Origin: Chryseobacterium aquifrigidense
Lineage (GTDB): Bacteria > Bacteroidota > Bacteroidia > Flavobacteriales > Weeksellaceae
Direction: 5' to 3'
DNA: 64,000 nucleotides
Assembly: GCF_006716485.1 (NCBI RefSeq)
Contig: NZ_VFPD01000003.1
Coordinates: 124,001-188,000 of the forward strand
Numbering within the stretch: position 1 is the first letter of the stretch; the number at the start of each line of letters is the position of its first letter. Shown here in pieces: positions 14,068 to 20,866 of the stretch. The notes below the pieces were generated by a model. The model saw only the letters and a program-made list of their open reading frames with translations. It ran no database searches and was not told the origin of the DNA. The translations under genes and the position numbers were made by a program.

Positions 14068-15588
14068 ATGAAATTTAATTTTTTAAAAAAAGAAAATAAA
14101 AAAGTAGTACTGAACTACGAAGGTGCAAAAGCATATGCCATGACACCTGCAGAAGAATTGTATAGTGCTGTTGTTACAACAGGGCTGTCAGATGCCAACT
14201 ATGAAAAAGGAAATGACAGGTTGGAAAGAATCCAGTCTCTGATTAAAAAAAACGATCCTGAGTTTGTGGCAAAGCTGGCGGTATATGCCAGAAAAGATAT
14301 GTATTTAAGATCCATTCCATTGGTTTTAACAACCGAATTGGCAAAGCAGACTTCAGGTACAGACCTTGTAAGTAAAACAGTAAACGGAATCGTTCAGAGA
14401 GCAGATGAAATCACAGAGTTGCTGGCATACTACCAGCTGGCCAATAAGAGAACAGATACCAAGAAACTGAACAAACTGTCCAAACAGATTCAGAAAGGTC
14501 TGGTAAAATCATTCAATAAATTTGATGAGTACCAGTTTGCAAAATACAACAGAAAAGCGGAAGTAACGCTGAAAGATGCATTATTCCTGGTTCATCCGAA
14601 AGCTAAAGATGAAAATCAGCAGGCCGTTTTCAACAAAATTGCCAACAATACATTGGAAACTCCTTATACATGGGAGGTTGAACTTTCCGTTCTGGGACAG
14701 ACAAAATTTGCCAATGATGCGGAAAGAAAAATGGCGTTCAAAAACAAATGGGAAGAACTGATCTTCAGTAACAAATTGGGTTATATGGCAACCATGAGAA
14801 ACCTGAGGAATATCCTGGAAGCGGGCGTATCACCAGATGCAATGAATAAAGTATGCAGATATCTTTCAGATGAAAGGGCCGTATCCGGTTCAAAACAGCT
14901 CCCATTCAGATTCCTTGCGGCTTATCGAGAGTTAAAAAATATAGATTCTCCTTATTTGTCATCTGTATTGGAAGCATTGGAAGATGCAGTGGTGGTGAGT
15001 GCTAAAAATATCAAAGGCTTTGGTTTTGATACTTCAGTGGTGATCGCTGCCGATGTGTCAGGTTCCATGCAGAAGCCAGTCTCTGGCAAAAGTAAAATTT
15101 TGCTGTATGATATCGGTTTGCTGATGTCTATGATCCTTCAGTCACAATGTAAAAATGTGGTGACAGGTATCTTCGGCGACCGTTGGCTAAGAGTTCCTAT
15201 GCCGAAAAACGGTATCTTAAGAAATGTAGATGCCTTTTACAAGCGTGAAGGTGAAGTAGGATATTCCACCAATGGTTACCTGGTTATCGAGGATCTTATC
15301 AAAAGAAACGAGCAGGTAGATAAAGTAATGCTGTTCACCGATACTCAGATGTGGGATAGCACGGGAAAAAGAAACTCCTTTGAAGACGTGTGGAAAAAGT
15401 ACAAAGCCATCGCGCCTCATGCAAAGCTATATATTTTTGAACTTGCAGGTTATGGTACGCAGCCGCTGGATATCAGGAAGGATGATGTACATCTTATTGC
15501 AGGTTGGTCAGACAAAATTTTCGATGTACTGAATGCTTTGGAAGACAAAAAATCTGCAGTGAAAATGATTCAAAAAGTAGTGCTGTAA
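14068..15588 (+). CDS. rsr: Ro60-like TROVE/VWA RNA-binding protein Rsr
   Basis: With the ATG at 14068 the protein has 506 residues; an ATG at 14044 would add eight. The -7 element at 14000-14007 rules out the more upstream TTG. The N-terminal two thirds (LTPAEELYSAVVTTG-like, LRSIPLVLTTELA) is the ring of TROVE helices that binds Y RNA on its outer face and misfolded RNA in its central hole. The C-terminal VWA domain has the MIDAS motif DVSGSMQ and a later FTDTQMW. Bacterial Rsr proteins act with Y RNAs and exonucleases in RNA quality control. Six Y RNA candidates lie downstream, two of them under the same promoter motif. Confidence 0.92.
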   Translation: MKFNFLKKENKKVVLNYEGAKAYAMTPAEELYSAVVTTGLSDANYEKGNDRLERIQSLIKKNDPEFVAKLAVYARKDMYLRSIPLVLTTELAKQTSGTDLVSKTVNGIVQRADEITELLAYYQLANKRTDTKKLNKLSKQIQKGLVKSFNKFDEYQFAKYNRKAEVTLKDALFLVHPKAKDENQQAVFNKIANNTLETPYTWEVELSVLGQTKFANDAERKMAFKNKWEELIFSNKLGYMATMRNLRNILEAGVSPDAMNKVCRYLSDERAVSGSKQLPFRFLAAYRELKNIDSPYLSSVLEALEDAVVVSAKNIKGFGFDTSVVIAADVSGSMQKPVSGKSKILLYDIGLLMSMILQSQCKNVVTGIFGDRWLRVPMPKNGILRNVDAFYKREGEVGYSTNGYLVIEDLIKRNEQVDKVMLFTDTQMWDSTGKRNSFEDVWKKYKAIAPHAKLYIFELAGYGTQPLDIRKDDVHLIAGWSDKIFDVLNALEDKKSAVKMIQKVVL

Positions 15589-15945
15589 CAGGCACTGCTT
15601 TTAAAATATATAAAAAAACAATCAATATATTCAGGAGCTTACTCCCTCTTTCCATTCTAAAAACACTGAATTATAAATATCCATAGAAAATTCCAAATCA
15701 ATTGGCTGGAATTAAAGAATGACATAGGAAATGGAGGCGTTAAGAAAATAAGCTATACGAACGTCAAGAAAATTCTACTGTTTGAAGCGCGACACAGAAA
15801 GTGAAACGAAGAGCTCATATAACATTCGCGCAAGTTTTAGAATTTTTAGAGAGTGTAGGTTATTTTTAGCCGGAGTTTCCAGGTCTTGAACTTTTGGTTC
15901 TTTTGCTTCAAGGCAAAACGAACAAATATTTAAATAAAAATCAAA
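15589..15945. other. Intergenic region with a degenerate dispersed repeat
   Basis: From about 15780 to 15920 the sequence has the character of a non-coding repeat, including TTTTGGTTCTTTTGCTTCAA and inverted TTTTGC/GCAAAA segments. I have an impression of similar phrases elsewhere in flavobacteria but cannot verify it. No ORF of substance was found. Confidence 0.4.
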
Positions 15946-15982
15946 CTACGTAAAAAGATTGCGTACCTGTAATATAATTTTG
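15946..15982 (+). promoter_or_regulatory. Promoter of Y1-Y2 with shared 20-nt motif
   Basis: CTACGTAAAAAGATTGCGTA, a 9-nt spacer and a consensus TAATTTTG (15975-15982). It differs from the rsr motif at only two positions. Confidence 0.7.
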
Positions 15983-15995
15983 CAATGTTAATAAT

Positions 15996-16062
15996 ATCGG
16001 TGCCGTTAGAAAGACCTACTTCGATTCCAAAATGAAAGAGTCTTTCACCAGATTGCCCAGGT
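15996..16062 (+). ncRNA. Candidate Y RNA 1 (minimal)
   Basis: Outer stem ATCGG pairs with CC-A-GGT with one bulge. The 5' internal-loop strand is TGCCGTTA and the 3' strand ends TTGC. Inner stem is GAAAGAC/GTCTTTC, and the apical loop contains CTTCG. It starts about 14 nt after the -7 element, so the RNA may begin at the stem itself. There is no tRNA-like domain. Confidence 0.6.
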
Positions 16063-16067
16063 ACCAG

Positions 16068-16148
16068 ACCAATGCCGTTCATAAGAGTTTCATCGTCAAC
16101 TTTCAATTGAATATCAATTACTCTTATAACTTATTGCTTGGTTTTTTT
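16068..16148 (+). ncRNA. Candidate Y RNA 2 (minimal, with terminator)
   Basis: Outer stem ACCAA/TTGGT, 5' loop strand TGCCGTTC, inner stem ATAAGAGT/ACTCTTAT, 3' loop strand ending TTGC. The apical part contains CATCG and a CAATTG palindrome. A run of seven T follows the outer stem, so the RNA can end here. Both stems differ fully in sequence from Y1 while pairing is kept. Confidence 0.6.
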
Positions 16149-16160
16149 AATAAAAAACAA

Positions 16161-16197
16161 CTGCGTAAAAAGAATGCGCAGTAACAATATAATTTTG
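16161..16197 (+). promoter_or_regulatory. Promoter of Y3 with shared 20-nt motif
   Basis: CTGCGTAAAAAGAATGCGCA, a 9-nt spacer and TAATTTTG (16190-16197). The outer bases CTGCG/CGCAG make a perfect dyad here. Confidence 0.7.
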
Positions 16198-16230
16198 TAA
16201 AAAGAAAACTAATAACTATGAATAATTAAC

Positions 16231-16373
16231 ATCAAGTGTCGTCTTAGAATCATACTTCGGGATTGAGTAAACATTGGGTCGCAGGTTCGAATCCTGCCTT
16301 TTCCCCCGAAAAGGAGAGGTAGCTCAGCAGGTAGAGCAAATGCACGGAAGATTCTAAAAAATATTACCTTGAT
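16231..16373 (+). ncRNA. Candidate Y RNA 3 with circularly permuted tRNA domain
   Basis: Outer stem ATCAAG/CTTGAT, 5' loop strand TGTCGTC, inner stem TTAGAATC/GATTCTAA, 3' loop strand ending TTAC. Inside lies a permuted tRNA: variable GGGTC, T arm GCAGG-TTCGAAT-CCTGC and acceptor 3' strand CTTTTCC come first. Then follow an 8-nt loop, acceptor 5' strand GGAGAGG, TA and D arm GCTC-AGCAGGTA-GAGC. The acceptor strands pair over seven positions. The Y stem occupies the place of the anticodon stem. Characterised YrlA RNAs also carry a tRNA-mimicking module. Confidence 0.8.
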
Positions 16374-16377
16374 TGAT

Positions 16378-16485
16378 AAAAGAGTGCCGTAGAAAAGGCC
16401 TGCTTCGGTTTAATTTGGTTCGACTCCAGAAGGTCATGGAAATGATCTTGTACAAGTCTTTTCGAATCTTGCCTCTTTTTATTTT
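16378..16485 (+). ncRNA. Candidate Y RNA 4 (T arm only)
   Basis: Outer stem AAAAGAG/CTCTTTT, 5' loop strand TGCCGTAG, inner stem AAAAG/CTTTT, 3' loop strand ending TTGC, and a T-rich tail. The apical part has CTTCGG, a T arm TTTGG-TTCGACT-CCAGA and a second hairpin AGGTCAT/ATGATCT. The D arm and acceptor are missing. It starts four bases after Y3. Confidence 0.65.
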
Positions 16486-16500
16486 TAAACTTTAACAACC

Positions 16501-17340
16501 ATGAATATACCAAGTAATCTGACTGAATTTTTATACTGGGTCAAAGAACGCACAGAAAAACTGTGGTCTGTAGATAATGAAAATTGTCCTAAAGGATTTT
16601 ACGGCGCCCAATGGCAAGGGCTTTCTGAAGAACAGATTGATCAGGTTGAAAGAAAATATGAGGTGAGCTTTACCTATGAACACAGAGAGTTTCTAAAGAT
16701 TCTTCATGCTATAGATAAAAAAGAAATTGTTGAATATGAGGATGATGGAGAACTGATTGCAGAAGAATGTACTTTCTTTTATAATTGGTTAGAGAATGAA
16801 ACAGAAATTATCAGCCAGATAAATTCTTTTTACAAATGGATGTGGGATGATATTATGAGTGTCAATCATGTTTGGTTGAAATCCTGGGGAATAAAACCAA
16901 AATCAATCGAAAAAAGGAAAGAAATTTTTGATGAATGGTTTTCAAGGCTTCCGCAATTATTACCTGTCAGGAATTCAGCTTGTGTTGTAGAAAACAACAA
17001 TTTAAAATGGAATCCTGTAGTAAGCATTAGAGGTTCAGACATTGTCATTCTGGGTTGGGATTTCAGAACTTACTTACTATATGAACTAAGAGACCATCTT
17101 GATATTTATACAGATGTATATGATGATGAAGATAAGAGATTTTATCCGGAACTTATTGATGAAGTGCAAAAAATTAATAACGAAAATTTTAAGTATAATG
17201 AAACCAAAGACATTCCTTATCTCAAAGAACTGATTCTTTACTGGTCTTCGGGATGGAGAGGCTTTGGGTTAAATTATTATCCGGAAAATGCCAGCGTTCA
17301 TCCTATTGTCAAAACATATATTGCTGAAGAAGAAAAATAA
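16501..17340 (+). CDS. SMI1/KNR4-family protein embedded in the Y RNA cluster
   Basis: This 279-residue protein has an N-terminal SMI1/KNR4 core: GAQWQGLSEEQIDQVERKYEVSFTYEHREFLKILHAID at residues about 37-75. It is rich in Trp and acidic residues and lacks a signal peptide. The family includes immunity proteins of polymorphic toxin systems as well as cellular adaptors. Here it lies between candidate Y RNAs 4 and 5, with no visible promoter of its own, so it may be read from the Y3 promoter. An antitoxin or immunity role against an RNA-targeting toxin would suit the island but is only inference. Confidence 0.7.
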   Translation: MNIPSNLTEFLYWVKERTEKLWSVDNENCPKGFYGAQWQGLSEEQIDQVERKYEVSFTYEHREFLKILHAIDKKEIVEYEDDGELIAEECTFFYNWLENETEIISQINSFYKWMWDDIMSVNHVWLKSWGIKPKSIEKRKEIFDEWFSRLPQLLPVRNSACVVENNNLKWNPVVSIRGSDIVILGWDFRTYLLYELRDHLDIYTDVYDDEDKRFYPELIDEVQKINNENFKYNETKDIPYLKELILYWSSGWRGFGLNYYPENASVHPIVKTYIAEEEK

Positions 17341-17344
17341 AAAC

Positions 17345-17497
17345 AAACAAGTGCCGTAGAAAAATGTTACTTCGTTCATCACGACGGGGTCATGGGTTCG
17401 AATCCCGTCTCTTCCACAATAAAAAAACACGGTCTATATAGGAAGAGTAGCTCAGCAGGTTAGAGCACGACTGCATTTTTTGTCCGTTGCCTTGTTT
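17345..17497 (+). ncRNA. Candidate Y RNA 5 with circularly permuted tRNA domain
   Basis: Outer stem AAACAAG/CTTGTTT, 5' loop strand TGCCGTAG, inner stem AAAAATG/CATTTTT, 3' loop strand ending TTGC. Inside, variable GGGGTC, T arm ATGGG-TTCGAAT-CCCGT and acceptor 3' strand CTCTTCC precede a 25-nt loop. Acceptor 5' strand GGAAGAG (perfect pairing) and D arm GCTC...GAGC follow. The layout is the same permutation as in Y3 with different stem sequences. Confidence 0.8.
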
Positions 17498-17508
17498 TTC
17501 AAACATTC

Positions 17509-17614
17509 AAGAAGCCGGAAGTGGGACGTTGAAAGATCTTTGTATATAATTTTCTATAAAGTCAGAGAGATCATCAGGCTTTAATCCCTTTCTTCTGCCC
17601 ACTTCCAGCTTCTT
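17509..17614. repeat. Long inverted repeat between Y5 and Y6
   Basis: AAGAAGC-C-GGAAGTGGG (17509-17525) pairs with CCCACTTCC-A-GCTTCTT (17598-17614), 16 bp with one mismatch, around a 72-nt AT-rich loop. It may be a dispersed GGAAG-type palindrome or a structured RNA. Confidence 0.55.
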
Positions 17615-17625
17615 TATATTACCAT

Positions 17626-17761
17626 TTTGAAGTGTCGTTAGGAAAAAATTCATCGTAACACAACTATGGGAGGAATAGCGAAGCCGGTCAGTCCGGCAAG
17701 GTTATCCGGTTCGACTCCGGCAAACGTTTAGCCCGGTTTTTTCCTTACCATTACCTTTAAA
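17626..17761 (+). ncRNA. Candidate Y RNA 6 (unpermuted tRNA-like insert)
   Basis: Outer stem TTTGAAG/CTTTAAA, 5' loop strand TGTCGTT, inner stem AGGAAAAAA/TTTTTTCCT, 3' loop strand ending TTAC, apical CATCG. The insert has a GCCGGTCAGTCCGGC hairpin followed by T arm CCGG-TTCGACT-CCGG, closed by GGG/CCC. The D-like hairpin comes before the T arm, unlike Y3 and Y5. Confidence 0.65.
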
Positions 17762-17765
17762 GAAA

Positions 17766-17795
17766 TGCCGGTAGATTACTTACCGGCACTTTTCA
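17766..17795. terminator. Bidirectional terminator closing the island
   Basis: TGCCGGTA and TACCGGCA form a perfect 8-bp stem with T or A runs outside. It lies between Y6 and the convergent HTH genes and overlaps the stop codon at 17776. Confidence 0.65.
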
Positions 17796-18138
17796 TTGTA
17801 TCTTCAAGCTCTTCTTCAAACATTCCTTTCCATTTGGAAAGCGTTGTGCGGCTTATTTTATATTTTCGTGACATATAGCTCGTAGAATGACCATGCTTTT
17901 TTTGATACTGAAGCAGTTTGAGCATAGTCTGCCTGTCATAGGTTTTGAGTTTTTGATTTTCTCTGGATTGCTTGAACAGTTTTTCATTGAACTTAAGAAC
18001 ATCTTCGCTCGTATGAAGCTTTTCAAGAAGGTCTTTAACTTTTGGATCTTTAAGCTTTTCAGGATATTCCATCTTCAGCATATCCTGGTAAATTTTTTTG
18101 TAATTTGGGCGCATTTTTATCTGTTTATCCGTTTGCAT
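17776..18138 (-). CDS. Orphan HTH protein, downstream of pair
   Basis: Started at 18138 the protein has 120 residues. The C-terminal half holds a resolvase/transposase-type helix-turn-helix, HSTSYMSRKYKISRTTLSKWKG. The N-terminal part is basic and helical. It overlaps the upstream HTH gene by 14 nt, so the two are coupled. The HTH resembles IS3-type OrfA proteins, but no DDE catalytic ORF or terminal repeats are near. Domesticated regulator or transposon remnant are both possible. Confidence 0.55.
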   Translation of the reverse strand: MQTDKQIKMRPNYKKIYQDMLKMEYPEKLKDPKVKDLLEKLHTSEDVLKFNEKLFKQSRENQKLKTYDRQTMLKLLQYQKKHGHSTSYMSRKYKISRTTLSKWKGMFEEELEDTMKSAGK

Positions 18139-18553
18139 TATTACTCTTCTGAAGCCATCTGTGAAGAGTACTTTTCGGAATAGAATATTCTTTAATAACT
18201 TCACTCTGGGTCATTTCACCGGAAAGAATTCTTTTCATAATAAAGTCTTTGATTTCCTGTGTATAAATATTTTTCCTGAAATAGGGCGTTTTTTCGGACT
18301 TCTGCTGGTTTTTATTAATGGCGGAGGGAGGAGCATATAAAATCAAATGTGAACTGTAAAGTCTGAAAAAATCGTATTCCAGTAATTTGCTCCATCTTAA
18401 AAGAAGATCCGTATCTATTGATCTGCTGTCATACATCATTTCGACAGCTTCTTCATCTTTACTTAAAAATTTACATATCCTCTCTACTGTAATTTCATTT
18501 TCATCAACTCTTTCCTTGATAAATTTCCCAATATGGATTTCTTTATATAACAT
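18125..18553 (-). CDS. Orphan HTH protein, upstream of pair
   Basis: A 142-residue protein. The first 65 residues (IHIGKFIKERVDENEITVERICKFL) look like a XRE-type or adaptor module. The last 40 contain SGEMTQSEVIKEYSIPKSTLHRWLQ, a transposase-like helix-turn-helix of the same kind as its partner. Such 140-residue proteins with a Tyr-Ser-Ile-Pro-Lys-Ser HTH seem common in Chryseobacterium from memory. Function unknown; probable DNA-binding regulator. Confidence 0.55.
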   Translation of the reverse strand: MLYKEIHIGKFIKERVDENEITVERICKFLSKDEEAVEMMYDSRSIDTDLLLRWSKLLEYDFFRLYSSHLILYAPPSAINKNQQKSEKTPYFRKNIYTQEIKDFIMKRILSGEMTQSEVIKEYSIPKSTLHRWLQKSNNANG

Positions 18554-19133
18554 TTTTAATAAATATTGTTCTTTTGTTTAAACTTATATATAAAAAAACG
18601 AAAATAGGTGATAAATATTATCTTGCATGGTAGGTGTTAATTCACAGAAATTTGAATTGATGAAAATGAAAATGATGATGTAAGAATATTAAAACAGGTA
18701 TTATAAGACCATTGATCTTATAAAACGTATTTGTAATTTGCCAAATATCTTAAAAGCAGGTGGGTAGGGATCACCTTAATGTACTTGGAATATATTTCTT
18801 TACTTTCAATGGTTTTCTCTTCTTCTCTTTCAAACTTCTTTTCCTGCCATTTGTGTGAAATAATATATAACCTATTAAGGTTTTACGTAATTCTATGAGT
18901 TAAGCTGCAGATAGATTGATAAACAGCTTTTTACCCATTGAATTTTTAATTAGTACCAAATAATTGTTTATTCGTTTTCAAATGTAAACAAAAATAAGTA
19001 GTAAAAACACTTGAAAATGTAAAAATCATACTTTATAGATTTGTTTTAATTAAAATTAACATATTATAAGAACTGATGTGTGAATTATCTAAAATGACAA
19101 ACTCGTCCATTAAAAAATCATAAAAAGAAAAAA
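18554..19133. other. AT-rich intergenic region
   Basis: A 580-bp spacer between divergent genes. I see no ORF with a start signal, RNA fold or repeat, only the SulP promoter at its right end. Confidence 0.5.
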
Positions 19134-19164
19134 TTGTATACCATCCGGACAGTCCATACCTTTG
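19134..19164 (+). promoter_or_regulatory. Promoter of the SulP gene
   Basis: TTG at 19134-19136 and TACCTTTG at 19157-19164 are spaced by 20 nt. The start codon follows only seven bases later, so the mRNA would be nearly leaderless. Confidence 0.6.
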
Positions 19165-19171
19165 CAAATCA

Positions 19172-20710
19172 ATGAAAAATATTATAAGCTTATTCGACTT
19201 TTCGAAAAAAATCAATTATAAAAATGAACTGCTGGCTGGTTTTACGGTAGCGATGACGATGATTCCTGAATCTCTTTCATTTGCTATCCTGGCTGGTCTG
19301 TCTCCCCTTACAGGTCTCTATGCCGCTTTTATGATGGGATTGGTAACCGCTGTTTTGGGAGGACGTCCGGGAATGGTTTCCGGTGGAGCAGGAGCAACGA
19401 TCGTTGTACTGATTGCTCTGATACAATCTCATGGGATAGAATACCTTTTTGCCACTGTAGCACTTGCCGGAATCCTTCAGATGATGGTAGGTATTTTTAA
19501 ACTTGGGAAATTTGTGAGACTGATTCCACAACCTGTTATGTACGGATTCCTGAATGGCTTGGCTATTATTATTTTCATGGCGCAGGTTGAGCAGTTTAAA
19601 ATAACAGACAGTAGTGGTGCAGTACATTGGCTGCAGGGAATGCCTTTATACATCATGGCTGGTTTAACGGTTCTTACAATCGCCATTGTTTATTTTTTTC
19701 CGAAAATCACAAAAATTGTTCCTGCTTCTCTGGTAGCTATTATTATTGTCTTTGCAGTTGTTCTCGGATTTAATATTCCGACAAAAACGGTAGCAGATAT
19801 CGCTCATATCAGTGGAAACCTTCCCAATTTTCATATTCCGAAAATCCCTTTTTCACTGGAAACTTTACAGATTATTTTTCCATATGCCTTAATTATGGCT
19901 GGAGTAGGCCTTATTGAATCTCTTCTGACATTATCAATGGTAGATGAAATCACAAATACAAAAGGAAGCGCCAATAAAGAATCCGTAGCTCAGGGATTGG
20001 CAAATATTACCAATGGTTTCTTTGGCGGAATGGGCGGATGTGCAATGGTAGCACAGACGTTGGTAAACCTTAACGCAGGTTCCAGGGCAAGGTTATCAGG
20101 AATTGTAGCATCCCTGCTTATTTTGATTATCATTCTGGTTGGAGCACCCGTGATAGAAAAAATTCCTATGGCAGCTTTGGTAGGAGTGATGATGATGGTG
20201 GCCATCAGTACATTCCAATGGGTATCCATAAGAATTGTGAATAAAATGCCAAAGTCTGATATTTTTGTAGGCGTTACTGTAGCGTTGGTTACTGTGATTT
20301 TACACAACCTGGCATTAGCAGTTTTGGTTGGTGTGATCATTTCAGCACTGGTTTTTGCATGGGATAATGCCAAAAGAATCAGAGCGAGAAAACATATGGA
20401 TGAAAATGGAGTGAAGCACTACGAAATATATGGCCCTCTGTTTTTTGGTTCAGTAACGGCATTTACAGATAAATTCGATCCTATGAATGATCCTGATCAG
20501 GTGGTGGTTGATTTTAAAGAAAGCCGCGTTGTAGACATGAGCGCCATAGATGCTCTGGACAAATTATCCAAACGGTATAAGCAATATCATAAAACCTTAC
20601 ATCTGCGTCATCTCAGCGAAGACTGCCTGAAAATACTTAAAAATGCAGAAGCAGTAATTGAAATTAATATTCAGGAAGACCCGACTTATAAAGTGATGCC
20701 GGAAAAATAG
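19172..20710 (+). CDS. SulP-family anion transporter
   Basis: The 512-residue protein has the SulP signature at the start (ELLAGFTVAMTMIPESLSFAILAGLSPLTGLYAAFMMGL) and about 10-12 hydrophobic segments to residue 410. A cytoplasmic STAS domain follows (HYEIYGPLFFGSVTAFTDKF to the end), with the usual DMSAIDAL loop. The family moves sulfate, bicarbonate or dicarboxylates with Na+ or H+; the substrate cannot be told here. It is monocistronic, with a terminator hairpin shared with the convergent EF-G gene. Confidence 0.9.
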   Translation: MKNIISLFDFSKKINYKNELLAGFTVAMTMIPESLSFAILAGLSPLTGLYAAFMMGLVTAVLGGRPGMVSGGAGATIVVLIALIQSHGIEYLFATVALAGILQMMVGIFKLGKFVRLIPQPVMYGFLNGLAIIIFMAQVEQFKITDSSGAVHWLQGMPLYIMAGLTVLTIAIVYFFPKITKIVPASLVAIIIVFAVVLGFNIPTKTVADIAHISGNLPNFHIPKIPFSLETLQIIFPYALIMAGVGLIESLLTLSMVDEITNTKGSANKESVAQGLANITNGFFGGMGGCAMVAQTLVNLNAGSRARLSGIVASLLILIIILVGAPVIEKIPMAALVGVMMMVAISTFQWVSIRIVNKMPKSDIFVGVTVALVTVILHNLALAVLVGVIISALVFAWDNAKRIRARKHMDENGVKHYEIYGPLFFGSVTAFTDKFDPMNDPDQVVVDFKESRVVDMSAIDALDKLSKRYKQYHKTLHLRHLSEDCLKILKNAEAVIEINIQEDPTYKVMPEK

Positions 20711-20830
20711 GTGAGAAGCTAATAAGTAAATTTTGCTTCGCAAGTGAAATGATGAATTTTGTAGAAAAAATTGACAAGCGCAACGGATTGACGATTGACT
20801 TTTCACTATAAAAACTCCTCAATAACAACA

Positions 20831-20861
20831 CAAGGACTGTAAGAAAAATCTACAGTCCTTG
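20831..20861. terminator. Convergent terminator between SulP and EF-G genes
   Basis: CAAGGACTGTA and TACAGTCCTTG form a perfect 11-bp stem with a 9-nt loop. It lies six bases after the EF-G stop on the minus strand. Confidence 0.7.
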
Positions 20862-20866
20862 CTTGT

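Noticed and set aside
17776..18553. Complete insertion sequence
   Set aside because: Two HTH-only genes, no DDE or HUH catalytic ORF, and no terminal inverted repeats or target duplication found.
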